In this document: positions 24,781 to 33,447 of the stretch, one piece after another
Numbering within the stretch: the stretch's first letter is position 1
Layout of the letters: every line of letters begins with the position of its first letter
Origin: Paraburkholderia rhynchosiae
GTDB taxonomy: Bacteria; Pseudomonadota; Gammaproteobacteria; Burkholderiales; Burkholderiaceae
Assembly: GCF_002879865.1 (NCBI RefSeq)
Contig: NZ_PNXY01000007.1
Location: forward strand, 62,001 to 126,000
DNA: 64,000 nucleotides
Direction of reading: 5' to 3'
Notes under the pieces: model-generated
The model's database searches: none
The model's input: only the letters and a program-made list of their open reading frames with translations
What the model was told of the DNA's origin: nothing
Position numbers and translations under genes: made by a program

Positions 24781-26709
24781 CTGCTTCGCGGAATGAGCAG
24801 GCAGCTTGTCGTCGATGCGCGCAATCTCGCAGCCCTGCACCGGCTTGCCGAGCAAAAAGCCCTGCGCGTGTGTACAGCCGGAGCGCCGCACGAAATCGAG
24901 TTGCTCCTGCGTTTCGATGCCTTCCGCCGTGGTCGGCATGCCGATTTCGCGCGCCAATGCGACGATGCCTCTCACGACTGCTGCCGATTCACGCCGATGC
25001 ACGGACTCCTTGACGAACGAGCTGTCGATCTTCAGCTTGTCGAATGTGAAGCGCACGAGCGTGGACATTGTCGAGAAGCCGGTGCCGAAATCGTCGAGCG
25101 CCAGGCCGATGCCCAGCGCACGCAGCCGCGCGATATTGCGCCGGGTCACCGTGTCGTCGTTCAACAGCACGGTCTCCGTCACTTCGATATTCAGGCGCGC
25201 GGACGGCAGCCGCGTCTTGCGAAGCACGCCGGCGACGATCGACGCAAAGCTCTCCTCGCGCAATTGCACCGGCGACACATTGACCGCGACGGGCGCCTCG
25301 TCGCGCCACATGACCGCTTCCTTGCACGATTGCAGTAACGCCCATTCGCCCAACGCGAGAATGAGGCCGGTGCGCTCCGCAGTGGGAATAAACGCAGAAG
25401 GCGGCAGCTCGCCGCGGGTCGGATGCGTCCAGCGAATCAGCGCCTCGCGGCCAGCCACGGCGCCGCTGCCCAGATCGAATATCGGCTGATACTCCACGCG
25501 CAAGCCGCTGAACGAGCGCAGCGCGCCTTCAAGATCGCTGCGCAGCAGGCTGAGGCTTTCGTCGGATACGTGCTGGTCGGCGTCGAAAATCGCGTACGCG
25601 CTCTTTCCGCTGCGCTTCACCGCGTACAACGCACGGTCGGCGCAAATCAGCAATTGCGGCCCCGTCGACGCGTGCTCGGGATAAAGCGCCACGCCCACGC
25701 TGGCGCCGATATGCACCAGTGCGTCGCTCAATGCGAAAGGCCGCGCAAGCGTTTTGACGATGCGATCCGCCAGCACGCGCACATCGCGCGACGGTTCGGG
25801 CGCTTCTGAAATGACCACGAATTCATCGCCCGCAAGGCGCCCGACTATGTCGGTATCCGGCAGCACTTCACGCAATCGAATCGCGGCTTCCTGCAGAATC
25901 TGGTCGCCCGCGGCATGACCCAGGCTGTCGTTGATCGCCTTGAATCCGTCCAGATCGATCAATAGAACAGCGAACAATTCATTGCGAACCGACGAGCCGG
26001 ACCATGTGCGCTCGAGCAGCAGGTCGTTGATGCGCGCCCGGTTCGGCAAGCCCGTGAGGCTGTCGTGATGCGCGAGGCGCTGACTGTTTTCGCGCGCCAG
26101 CAGCAGCGCAACAGTATCGCGATTGCTGCGCACCGCAACGGTCAGAAAACCGGCCGCGCAGAACGGCGCCTGAAACAGCAGCACGAGTTTGCCGGAGCCC
26201 GGCGACAGCGCCGCGCCAAAGCCTAGCAAACCGAGAATGAAGACAATCTGCAGCAGCACGAGCCGCGGCGTGCCCGCATTGCGTCCCGCCAATCCACCGA
26301 TAACCCCGACCGCGCATACATTGCCAAGCAGAAACAGCGTCGGGTCTCCGCTGATATTGCACAACAGGCTGCCGAAGCCAAACAACGCGCTCCACAGAAT
26401 GCTCGCAAATAGAAAGGCCGACGTGGGCGTCGGCAGGTCCCGGTTGCTGCGGCTGCAGCACAGCCAGATGAGTCCGAGACGCACCATCAATAGCGCCACG
26501 ACGGCACTCGTCCAGCTTGCATACAGCAGGTTCGGATAGAGATAGTAAGCGGTCGCGCAGACGCTGATTTCGCAGATTGACGCGAACACGATTGAAGCCG
26601 TTCGCGTGAAAAGGTTGGCGAGAAGTATCTGCCGGTTCTCCGCGCTCAGGTTTTGAGCGGAAGAGACGATCCACCTGAAAAATGGAGACCTTGGTTCGCT
26701 AAAAGCCAT
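24775..26709 (-). CDS. membrane-bound GGDEF-EAL protein, probable c-di-GMP phosphodiesterase
   Basis: The 644-residue protein has about six N-terminal membrane segments (residues 30-195) acting as a sensor, then a GGDEF domain beginning LAHHDSLTGLPNRARIND. Its signature reads RLAGDEFVVISE (AGDEF), so cyclase activity is uncertain; LLIDLDGFKAINDSLGHAAG is intact. The EAL domain is complete by eye: REALIRWTHP, AVNVSPVQL, NIEVTETVLL, LDDFGTGFSTM, KLKIDSSFVK, TAEGIET and QGFLLGKPVQ. It is therefore most likely a c-di-GMP phosphodiesterase, perhaps with GTP-stimulated activity. It could influence polysaccharide production from the loci in this window, but no direct link is visible. The stop lies in the tandem repeat. 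Confidence 0.93.
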   Translation of the reverse strand: MAFSEPRSPFFRWIVSSAQNLSAENRQILLANLFTRTASIVFASICEISVCATAYYLYPNLLYASWTSAVVALLMVRLGLIWLCCSRSNRDLPTPTSAFLFASILWSALFGFGSLLCNISGDPTLFLLGNVCAVGVIGGLAGRNAGTPRLVLLQIVFILGLLGFGAALSPGSGKLVLLFQAPFCAAGFLTVAVRSNRDTVALLLARENSQRLAHHDSLTGLPNRARINDLLLERTWSGSSVRNELFAVLLIDLDGFKAINDSLGHAAGDQILQEAAIRLREVLPDTDIVGRLAGDEFVVISEAPEPSRDVRVLADRIVKTLARPFALSDALVHIGASVGVALYPEHASTGPQLLICADRALYAVKRSGKSAYAIFDADQHVSDESLSLLRSDLEGALRSFSGLRVEYQPIFDLGSGAVAGREALIRWTHPTRGELPPSAFIPTAERTGLILALGEWALLQSCKEAVMWRDEAPVAVNVSPVQLREESFASIVAGVLRKTRLPSARLNIEVTETVLLNDDTVTRRNIARLRALGIGLALDDFGTGFSTMSTLVRFTFDKLKIDSSFVKESVHRRESAAVVRGIVALAREIGMPTTAEGIETQEQLDFVRRSGCTHAQGFLLGKPVQGCEIARIDDKLPAHSAKQA

Positions 26710-27063
26710 GACCTGCGCATTTTTAATGGTTAGTGGATCGAAACAGGCAGCGTGTGGCCCGATTATTACGTAAACAAGAGTTCAAAGGTTAATTTGCCGG
26801 ACGGCTTCTCTGGATCACCTTTCCCAACTGTTGGGCATACGAACAGCCAGAAACTCGGCCACTTTCGGGCTTTCGCATACGGGCGCCGACGATGTTCTCT
26901 ATTTCCTGCTTTCATAAGGTTAACCCCGATTTAAACAGAAACCAACAAAATGGACATTCTGTCTGCGGCATGTAAACCAAATCAACCTGATTGACGCCGG
27001 CCGTTAAGGCCTGGCTTTCCCGCTGGCGTCTCGCGCGTGCCTGAAAGGAGAGCAATTTGGTCT
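26710..27063. other. intergenic region upstream of the GGDEF-EAL gene
   Basis: About 350 comparatively AT-rich bases hold the promoter side of the GGDEF-EAL gene and the approach to a gene remnant. I see no complete gene. A CGCAGACAGAATGTCC sequence on the minus strand (about 26953-26968) resembles one at about 13905-13919. Confidence 0.3.
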
Positions 27064-27216
27064 TGGAACCCCCATGGCGCGTACTGGAAGGACGGCATGC
27101 AGAACGGCTACCAGGACGTCGGCTCATGGACATTCTTCAAGTCGACGCCGGCCAATCAGCGCGCTGCCGCGTGGCTCTATGCGCAGTTCGTGACGGCGAA
27201 AAGCCTTGGTGTGCCG
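27064..27216 (+). pseudogene. C-terminal fragment of a sugar ABC transporter binding protein
   Basis: About 50 codons translate to NPHGAYWKDGMQNGYQDVG, then SWTFFKSTPANQRAAAWLYA and QFVTAKSL. This matches the C-terminal region of carbohydrate/glycerol ABC transporter binding proteins (family 1 extracellular binding proteins), where DVGSW followed by KST and AAWLYAQFV is characteristic. No signal peptide, N-terminal lobe, permease or ATPase lies nearby, and the frame soon runs into the end of the DUF1697 gene. It is a relic of a lost transporter operon, probably left by a deletion. Confidence 0.75.
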
Positions 27217-27236
27217 CCCGTTTCTTTTGAGGCTTC

Positions 27237-27746
27237 CTATTCCATCGCCATCTCGACAAGCTTTGCCACCGTGTTCATATTGCGGGCCGTTCCCGTTTTC
27301 GCGGCGGGAATTTTTAGTTTCGTGTCGGCCATTCCGTCGTTGTAGTGCACGTAGATTTCGCGCGCGCCGAGCGCGATTTCTTCTTCGCGCTGGCCGCTGA
27401 TGTGAGTGAGTGCATCGGCAGGTGGCGGTGCGTCGAGAAAAATCGCGACCGTTCTGTTCGGCGCGGCGGCCTTGAACGGATTCGCTGCAAGCACCTCCGT
27501 AAGTTCCGCACCTGTGCGCACCGCGACGCCGACCGGCTTGCCCGCGTATTGCTCGAGGCAACGCTCGAGGCGGCTCTTGACGGATGCCTCGGCAAGCTTG
27601 CTGTCGAATACGACATTGCCGCTTGCGATATACGTGCGGACATTGATGAAGCCAACGGACTCGCACATTGTCCGCAAGTCGGCCATGGAAAGTTTGCTGG
27701 TACCGCCGACATTCACGGCGCGCAGGAGAGCGACATATCGGGTCAT
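27237..27746 (-). CDS. DUF1697 family protein
   Basis: The 169-residue soluble protein matches DUF1697: the opening TRYVALLRAVNVGGTSKLSM, the central VRTYIASGNVVFDSK and the closing part KLKIPAAKTGTARNMNTVAK are typical. The family is widespread in bacteria but has no established function. The start at 27746 places this opening directly at the N-terminus; the upstream frame has no features. It is 34 bases downstream of the DUF2182 gene on the same strand and may be the last gene of that transcript. Confidence 0.9.
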   Translation of the reverse strand: MTRYVALLRAVNVGGTSKLSMADLRTMCESVGFINVRTYIASGNVVFDSKLAEASVKSRLERCLEQYAGKPVGVAVRTGAELTEVLAANPFKAAAPNRTVAIFLDAPPPADALTHISGQREEEIALGAREIYVHYNDGMADTKLKIPAAKTGTARNMNTVAKLVEMAME

Positions 27747-27780
27747 CAGGTGAGTTCGATTGAGTGTTGAGCAGGAGCGT

Positions 27781-28620
27781 TCACATGAGCCAGGCGGCTC
27801 GCACAATCATAAACGACCCCATGCCGACCACGACAAACCCGATGCCTCGTGCCACGCGCTCACCGCGCGGCGCCAAACGTTCGAGGGTCATCGCCGCCGT
27901 CACTGCAGCCATTGCAACGAGGTCCATCACGCCGATCACGACGAGGACCGCCGTCAAGCCCGCACAGCAGTAGCTGCAATGCACGCCCAGGCGCAAGCCG
28001 TATCGCCACGCGGCGCTAGCGCGCGACGGCAATGCGTGAACGCGCCCCGGCGCCTGCCGGCAACAGCCGAGATAATGCGCCTTCCACGCGGTGAACTGCG
28101 ACGCCCCGGCGATCACAACGACCACGCCCGCGATGATCGGAACAGCGCGCGAGAACGCGGGCATCTGCATTTCAAGCGTCGCCAGCGCGGCGCCTGGCGG
28201 AAACAAGGCCATTCCCAACGCAGTCCACACGGCGAAGTAACCGACTGCAACGAGTAGCGTGAGTCGACCTGCATGCGGCTCCCCTGCATGCCTCACGCGT
28301 TCGCCATAGCGCCATAACACAGGCGCGAGAGACGGCAGCATCATCGCGATCATCATCACGGTCCACATGCGGATGAACGATGCCGCAACGCGCGGCCAAG
28401 TTTGTCCGCACATGGGAGTCCACGTCATCGACATTGACCAGCCGCCGGGCATGGGCGTCTCGCCCATCGACGACATGGACACGCATGCAGCGATGGTGCC
28501 CACCGCGCAGAGCGCAAACAGCAACCCGCAGACGCCGTAGAAGACAGCGCGCGAAGAAAGCCGCGCGCCGATCACACGTTTCGCGAACTCCCCGCATCCG
28601 CTTGCGCGAACGAGTTCCAC
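27781..28620 (-). CDS. DUF2182 family integral membrane protein
   Basis: The 279-residue membrane protein starts at a GTG 9 bases after the DUF899 stop, with GAGG six bases upstream. It has about six transmembrane segments. Conserved features are the methionine- and tryptophan-rich MSMTWTPMCGQTWP, FIRMWTVMMIAMMLPSLAPV, QFTAWKAHYLGCCRQAP and GVHCSYCCAGLTAVL with clustered cysteines. The family (predicted metal-binding membrane proteins) has no proven function; methionine and cysteine clusters suggest copper or another soft metal, which is inference. It is coupled with the thioredoxin-like DUF899 gene upstream. Confidence 0.88.
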   Translation of the reverse strand: MELVRASGCGEFAKRVIGARLSSRAVFYGVCGLLFALCAVGTIAACVSMSSMGETPMPGGWSMSMTWTPMCGQTWPRVAASFIRMWTVMMIAMMLPSLAPVLWRYGERVRHAGEPHAGRLTLLVAVGYFAVWTALGMALFPPGAALATLEMQMPAFSRAVPIIAGVVVVIAGASQFTAWKAHYLGCCRQAPGRVHALPSRASAAWRYGLRLGVHCSYCCAGLTAVLVVIGVMDLVAMAAVTAAMTLERLAPRGERVARGIGFVVVGMGSFMIVRAAWLM

Positions 28621-28628
28621 GACGCGCC

Positions 28629-29396
28629 TCAGCGCTGCTCGTACTCGTCGTGGCGGCGCCACCAGATGCCGGTCTCGTTGCGCCCCTTCGGCGCGCGGTC
28701 GAGCCATTGGTACATGCCCCACAGGCCGTCGAGGCCTCGCGCGAATGTCGAATAGGTGTGATACACCGCGCCGTCCTCGAGCACGAATGCACTTAGTCCG
28801 GGCCGGTCGCGCGCGTACGTTGACGCGTCCGTGCCGCATGTGGCCGCGAACTGTGCGACAGGCTCGGGAGCCGGCACCGCATCCATCGCATGACGACCGC
28901 GCTGATAGTTGTATTCGACGGTGCCCTCGCGCTGCTGCTCCTCCGTGAACGAGATGTTGAAGTCGAAGTTGAAGTCGCTGCCCGCCGACGACGCCCACGG
29001 AAACGTCCATCCCATGCGCCGCTTGTATTCCTGCAGTTTGGCGAGCGGCGCGCGCGATACGGCGGTCAGCGTCACGTCATGGTTGGCCAGATGAATCGAG
29101 AAGCCGTCGAACCCATCCGCAATCGACGAGCACGACGGGCATCCTGCCTTGTAGTCCGGCCCGAACATGAAGTGATAGACGAGTAGCTGCGAGCGTCCCC
29201 TGAACAGATCGGCCAGCGACGCGCTGCCTTGTTCGGTTTCGAACCGGTACGCCTCGTCGACGCGTACCCACGGCAGTTCCTGGCGTCGCCGCGCCAGTTC
29301 GTCGCTGCGCCGCGTCAATTCTTTTTCCGCGCTGAGCAGGTCGAGCCGCGCTGCGAGCCATTGTTCGCGTGTGCCGGTCGTATGTGTCGTGGTCAT
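28629..29396 (-). CDS. DUF899 family thioredoxin-like protein
   Basis: The 255-residue protein has the DUF899 pattern: EQWLAARLDLLSAEKELTRR, LPWVRVDEAYRFETEQG, LLVYHFMFGPDYKAGCPSCS, FNFDFNISF and GTVEYNYQR. CPSC in GCPSCSS lies where thioredoxin-like proteins have their redox cysteines. The start at 29396 has GGAGAG four bases upstream. It is the first gene of the minus-strand group with DUF2182 and diverges from an HTH regulator gene, with a 128-base shared promoter region. No reaction is established for the family; a redox or metal-linked role is plausible. Confidence 0.9.
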   Translation of the reverse strand: MTTTHTTGTREQWLAARLDLLSAEKELTRRSDELARRRQELPWVRVDEAYRFETEQGSASLADLFRGRSQLLVYHFMFGPDYKAGCPSCSSIADGFDGFSIHLANHDVTLTAVSRAPLAKLQEYKRRMGWTFPWASSAGSDFNFDFNISFTEEQQREGTVEYNYQRGRHAMDAVPAPEPVAQFAATCGTDASTYARDRPGLSAFVLEDGAVYHTYSTFARGLDGLWGMYQWLDRAPKGRNETGIWWRRHDEYEQR

Positions 29397-29524
29397 AGTT
29401 CTCTCCGTTCGGTTTCCTTCGTCGTTCAAGCGGTTTCGAACGACGTACTGGTTAGCGGCCGTGCTAGATTAGTACCGGGCTTTCGGACGGTGGGAGTGAC
29501 AAGTGTGACGCGATTTCGATCAAC

Positions 29525-30745
29525 ATGGACCCGCTAATCCAGGCCGCCGCGCAGGCGCTTGCTGCGGGTGATCCGCTCGGCGCACTCAAGCGCGTCGCGT
29601 TGCGCGACGACGCGTCCGCACTCGCGCTTCGCGGCATCGCAATGGCGCAGCTCGGCGATTTCATTCGAGCGAAGGCGCTCGTGCGAAGCGCCGCGCGCGC
29701 CTTCGGTCCGAAACAAGCCGTGGCCCGCGCGAGGTGTGTCGTTGCCGAAGCCGAGATCGCGCTTGCGTCGCGCGATCTCGCGTGGCCCGCAAAAGCGCTC
29801 GGCGCCGCACGCGCGACGCTCGAAGCACATGGCGACCGCGCCAACGCCGCCCACGCGGGCTATCTGGAGGTCCGGCGGCTTGTTCTGATTGGCCGTATCG
29901 ACGAAGCCGAAAGCACCCTCGCCGCGCTCGATCCTGCGCCTTTGCCGCCTGCCTTGAGGGCCGCGCATGAGTTAGTCGTAGCGGGCGTTGCATTGAGGCG
30001 CTTGCAGACCCGCACGGCTCGTGCCGCGTTCGCCCAGGCGAAGCAGGCCGCCCATGAAGCTCGCATTCCCGCGCTGATTGCCGAAGTCGAAAGCGCATCG
30101 CATACGTTGAACCTGCCCGCCGCGCGTCTGATCGCGCGCGGCGAAGAGCGGCTTCTGCTGCTTGACGAAGTGGAAGCGTTGCTGGCGTCGAAGGCGTTCG
30201 TAGTCGACGCATGCCGTCATGTCGTGCAGAAGGCGGACGCGGTTGCCTCGCTCGCGAGGCGGCCCGTGCTCTTCACGCTCGTGTACGTGCTCGCCCAAGC
30301 GTGGCCTACCGATGTGCCGCGGGACACGCTCATCGCGCGCGCATTCCGGGCGAAGCATGCCGATGACTCGCATCGCGCGCGTTTGCGCGTCGAGATCGGG
30401 CGGCTTCGCACGGTGCTTGGCGCGTTGGCCGATGTCAGCGCGACGCGGCATGGTTTCGCGTTGACGCCGCGTGACGCACGCGCGGTTGTCGTACTCGCGC
30501 GGCCGGTCGAAGAAACGCACGCGGCGATGCTCGCCCTTCTCGCCGATGGCGAGTCGTGGTCAAGTTCGGCGCTCGCGCTTGCGCTCGGCGCGAGCCAGCG
30601 CACCGTGCAGCGAACGCTCGATTCGCTCGCGGCCGCAGGCAAGGCGCAGTCGTTCGGACGTGGACGGGCGCGTCGCTGGATGGCCCCGCCCGCGTCGGGA
30701 TTCGCGACAACGTTGTTACTCCCCACGCCAATCACGCTCAATTAG
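29525..30745 (+). CDS. helix-turn-helix regulator with helical repeat N-terminus
   Basis: The 406-residue protein is very alanine-rich and basic. The first 200 residues look like TPR-type helical hairpins (LIQAAAQALAAGDPLGALKR, GIAMAQLGDFIRAKALVRSA). Residues about 235-320 resemble a winged DNA-binding domain (LFTLVYVLAQAWPTDVPRDT, RARLRVEIGRLRTVLGAL). Near the C-terminus LALALGASQRTVQRTLDSLA is a clear helix-turn-helix. It diverges from the DUF899-DUF2182 genes, so it probably controls them, and is followed 9 bases later by a beta-propeller protein gene. No characterised family comes to mind. Confidence 0.75.
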   Translation: MDPLIQAAAQALAAGDPLGALKRVALRDDASALALRGIAMAQLGDFIRAKALVRSAARAFGPKQAVARARCVVAEAEIALASRDLAWPAKALGAARATLEAHGDRANAAHAGYLEVRRLVLIGRIDEAESTLAALDPAPLPPALRAAHELVVAGVALRRLQTRTARAAFAQAKQAAHEARIPALIAEVESASHTLNLPAARLIARGEERLLLLDEVEALLASKAFVVDACRHVVQKADAVASLARRPVLFTLVYVLAQAWPTDVPRDTLIARAFRAKHADDSHRARLRVEIGRLRTVLGALADVSATRHGFALTPRDARAVVVLARPVEETHAAMLALLADGESWSSSALALALGASQRTVQRTLDSLAAAGKAQSFGRGRARRWMAPPASGFATTLLLPTPITLN

Positions 30746-30754
30746 GATGACAGC

Positions 30755-31408
30755 ATGAATCGATCAAACGCCACCATCATCCGCGAATACGGTCCTTTTC
30801 CGGGCGTGCAGCAAGTGGCTGGCGTCACCTATGACGGCCAGCATGTCTGGATCGCGACCGGCAAGACACTGAACGCTTTCGATCCGGCCAGCGGCGAGAC
30901 GCTGAAGACAATCGAGGTCGCCGCCGATGCGGGCACGGCCTTCGACGGCCGGCATCTCTTTCAGATCGCCGAGGGCCGCATCCAGAAGGTCGATCCCACG
31001 ACGGGCCACGTGCTCTCGACAATCCCCGCGCCGGGAGGCGGCAGCGCCTCGGGACTCGCGTGGGCCGAGGGCTCGCTGTGGGTCGGCGAACATCGCGAGC
31101 GCAAAATCCATCAAGTCGATCCCGAGACCGGAGCGGTGCTTTCCACCATCGAGTCGAACCGCTTCGTCACGGGCGTCACGTGGGTAGACGGAGAGCTGTG
31201 GCATGGCACCTGGGAAGACGATGCAAGCGAGTTGAGGCACGTCGACCCGGGCACCGGAGAAGTTCTGGAAAGCGTTGAAATGCCGGCTGGCGTCGGCGTG
31301 TCGGGACTCGAGTCGGACGGCAGCGGACAATTTTTTTGCGGCGGCGGCAATAGTGGAAAGGTGCGTGCTGTTCGCCGCCCTCAACGCGAGAGTGCCGACA
31401 TCCGATAA
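30755..31408 (+). CDS. small beta-propeller (Vgb/NHL/PQQ-like) protein
   Basis: The 217-residue protein contains about five repeats of a beta-propeller blade, each with a pattern like GVTYDGQHVWIATGKTLNAF, DPASGETLKTIE, GLAWAEGSLWVGEHRERKIH and GVTWVDGELWHGTWEDDASE. No signal peptide is visible, so it is probably cytoplasmic. The repeats resemble glutamine cyclotransferase-like and virginiamycin lyase-like propellers, but I cannot assign catalytic residues. With a 9-base gap after the HTH gene and an AGGA box, it is co-transcribed with it. It may be a sensor or scaffold partner. Confidence 0.75.
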   Translation: MNRSNATIIREYGPFPGVQQVAGVTYDGQHVWIATGKTLNAFDPASGETLKTIEVAADAGTAFDGRHLFQIAEGRIQKVDPTTGHVLSTIPAPGGGSASGLAWAEGSLWVGEHRERKIHQVDPETGAVLSTIESNRFVTGVTWVDGELWHGTWEDDASELRHVDPGTGEVLESVEMPAGVGVSGLESDGSGQFFCGGGNSGKVRAVRRPQRESADIR

Positions 31409-31444
31409 GCGCCATCCACTCCGAGCCACGAACCGTGCTTGCAT

Positions 31445-32392
31445 TTACGCCGCATTGCGTGCTTCGCGCCGCACCGCCTGCGGCGGCAGTCCGAAGCCGC
31501 GCATAAAGGCTTCGCGCAGATGGCGCCGGTCGCGAAAGCCCGTCTCTTTCGCGATTACGTCGAGCGGATGCCGGCTTTGTTCGATCATCAGGCGCGCTGC
31601 TTCAAGGCGCAGGCTTTCGATGGCCCGCGCCGGCGATTGCCCCGTCTCCAGCGTAAACACGCGGCTGAACTGACGCGGGCTGAGGCTGACCTTGTCCGCC
31701 AATTCATCGACGGTAAGCGGCCGGCTCAGATTTTCGCGTGCGTAGCTCAACGCGCTCTGGATGCGGTCGGACTTCGGCGCCAGATTGAGCATTTCCGAAT
31801 GCTGCGACTGACCGCCGGAGCGTCGTTGATGCATGACGAGCTTGTGTGCGACCGAGCGTGCCACCTCCGCGCCGAGATCTTTTTCAACCATCGCGAGCGC
31901 CAGATCGAGCCCCGCAGTCATACCGGCTGAAGTCCAGACCGGTCCGTCGACGATAAAAATGCGGTCGTCTTCCACGCGAACATCGGGAAAGCGCTTTTGC
32001 ATTTCGCGTGAGTAAGCCCAATGCGTTGTGGCGCGACGCTGCGACAGCAGACCCGCCTCCGCCACCACGAAGCCGCCCGTGCAAATGCCGCCGATGCGCC
32101 GCGCGCGCGGCCCCGCCCTGCGCAGAAACGCGAGCACGTCGGCGGGCGGCGGCGAGGCCAGCGGATCGTTGACGCCCGCGACGATCCACGTGTCGATCGG
32201 CCGGCGTGACTTGAGCGGCCGCGTGCTCACGCTCATACCGAGCGACGAACGCACCTCGCCGCCCGCCGGCGAAAAATTCTCCACGTGATAGAACGGCTCA
32301 CCCACCACCAGGTTCGCATATTCGAAAACCGATTGCGTCGCGATCGCCATCACCTGGAAGCCGTCGCTCAGCAAATATCCAACGCGGTGCAT
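31445..32392 (-). CDS. GlxA-type AraC-family transcriptional regulator
   Basis: The 315-residue protein has an N-terminal DJ-1/PfpI domain (VGYLLSDGFQVMAIATQSVF, IGGICTGGFVVAEAGLL with a cysteine at the usual elbow, TTHWAYSREMQKRFPDVRV) and a C-terminal AraC domain (RPLTVDELADKVSLSPRQFS and HPLDVIAKETGFRDRRHLRE). The start at 32392 has GGAG seven bases upstream. It diverges from the short-chain dehydrogenase gene and presumably controls it through the 122-base gap. Unlike the regulator at 12617, the elbow cysteine is present. Confidence 0.92.
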   Translation of the reverse strand: MHRVGYLLSDGFQVMAIATQSVFEYANLVVGEPFYHVENFSPAGGEVRSSLGMSVSTRPLKSRRPIDTWIVAGVNDPLASPPPADVLAFLRRAGPRARRIGGICTGGFVVAEAGLLSQRRATTHWAYSREMQKRFPDVRVEDDRIFIVDGPVWTSAGMTAGLDLALAMVEKDLGAEVARSVAHKLVMHQRRSGGQSQHSEMLNLAPKSDRIQSALSYARENLSRPLTVDELADKVSLSPRQFSRVFTLETGQSPARAIESLRLEAARLMIEQSRHPLDVIAKETGFRDRRHLREAFMRGFGLPPQAVRREARNAA

Positions 32393-32514
32393 GGCAATTC
32401 TCCGTCGAAGTCGTATGTCCTGAAACATGACCATATATGTCATTTGCGCCGTCGTCAAAACAGGCCAGAATTCCGTCACGCCATCCAAAAAATTTTGCCG
32501 CAAGGAGTAACACC

Positions 32515-33312
32515 ATGACTGAAGCACACAAAGGCACCGCGCTGATCACGGGCGCATCGTCGGGCATCGGCGCGATCTACGCGGACCGTCTCGCGCGGCG
32601 CGGCTACGATCTGGTTCTCGTCGCGCGCAACCGCGAGCGGCTCGTCGCGCTCTCCAATCGCATCACGACCGAGACGCGCCGCGGCGTGGAGATACTCGAC
32701 GCTGACTTGAACGACAAAGCGGGACTCGCCGCCGTCGAAGCGAAACTGAAGCAGGATGCGAGCATCACGCTGCTCGTCAATAACGCAGGCGTCGGCACGC
32801 ATACGCCGCTCGTCGACAGCGATGTCGACGCGATGCAGCGCATGATCGACCTCAACGTGAGCGCATTGACGCGGCTCACGTATGCGGCGGTGCCCGGTTT
32901 CGTCTCGCGTGGCAAGGGCGCGTTGATCAACATCGCGTCGATCGTCGCGATCGCGCCGGAGGTCCTGAATGGCGTGTATGGCGGCAGCAAGGCGTTCGTG
33001 CTGGCATTTAGCCAGTCGCTGAATCACGAGCTGGCCGACAAGGGCGTTCAGGTGCAGGCCGTTCTGCCGGGCGCGACTGCCACCGAGTTCTGGCAGACGG
33101 GCGGCCTGCCGCTCGAAAATCTCGACAAGGCGATCGTGATGTCCGCCGACGACATGGTCGACGCCGCGCTGATCGGCTTCGACCGCCGTGAACTGATCAC
33201 GATTCCGTCGCTGCACGCGGTGGAGAAGTGGGAAGAGTACGAAGGCGCCCGCCGCGCGATGTTCCCGCTGCTGTCGAGCAATGCGCCGGCGCCGCGCTAT
33301 AAGGTGGCGTAA
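32515..33312 (+). CDS. short-chain dehydrogenase/reductase (SDR)
   Basis: The 265-residue protein is a classical SDR: cofactor motif TGASSGIGAIYADRL, the second strand VLVARNRERL with an arginine favouring NADP(H), NNAG at about residue 90, INIASIVAI with the catalytic serine, and YGGSK with the catalytic tyrosine and lysine. It starts at 32515 behind AAGGAG. Divergent from a GlxA-type regulator and convergent with a transporter gene. The substrate is unknown; the C-terminal PSLHAVEKWEEYEGARRAMF is common in a broad group of uncharacterised SDRs. Confidence 0.92.
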   Translation: MTEAHKGTALITGASSGIGAIYADRLARRGYDLVLVARNRERLVALSNRITTETRRGVEILDADLNDKAGLAAVEAKLKQDASITLLVNNAGVGTHTPLVDSDVDAMQRMIDLNVSALTRLTYAAVPGFVSRGKGALINIASIVAIAPEVLNGVYGGSKAFVLAFSQSLNHELADKGVQVQAVLPGATATEFWQTGGLPLENLDKAIVMSADDMVDAALIGFDRRELITIPSLHAVEKWEEYEGARRAMFPLLSSNAPAPRYKVA

Positions 33313-33327
33313 CGACAAATCACCTGG

Positions 33328-33355
33328 CCGGCCGCCGCAGATCGTGTGCGGCCGG
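33328..33355. terminator. palindromic hairpin between convergent genes
   Basis: CCGGCCGC (33328-33335) pairs with GCGGCCGG (33348-33355) across a 12-base loop, between the ends of the convergent SDR and MHS transporter genes. There is no T-run on either side. It may act as a shared transcript end or simply reflect GC-rich sequence. Confidence 0.35.
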
Positions 33356-33447
33356 AAAGGCGCAGCGGGTGTCTCGTCAGGCGAGAAGCCCTTCCGGCGC
33401 TTTACGGCGTATAGCGACGGCAATGGCGCCGCCGCACCGAACCCTCA

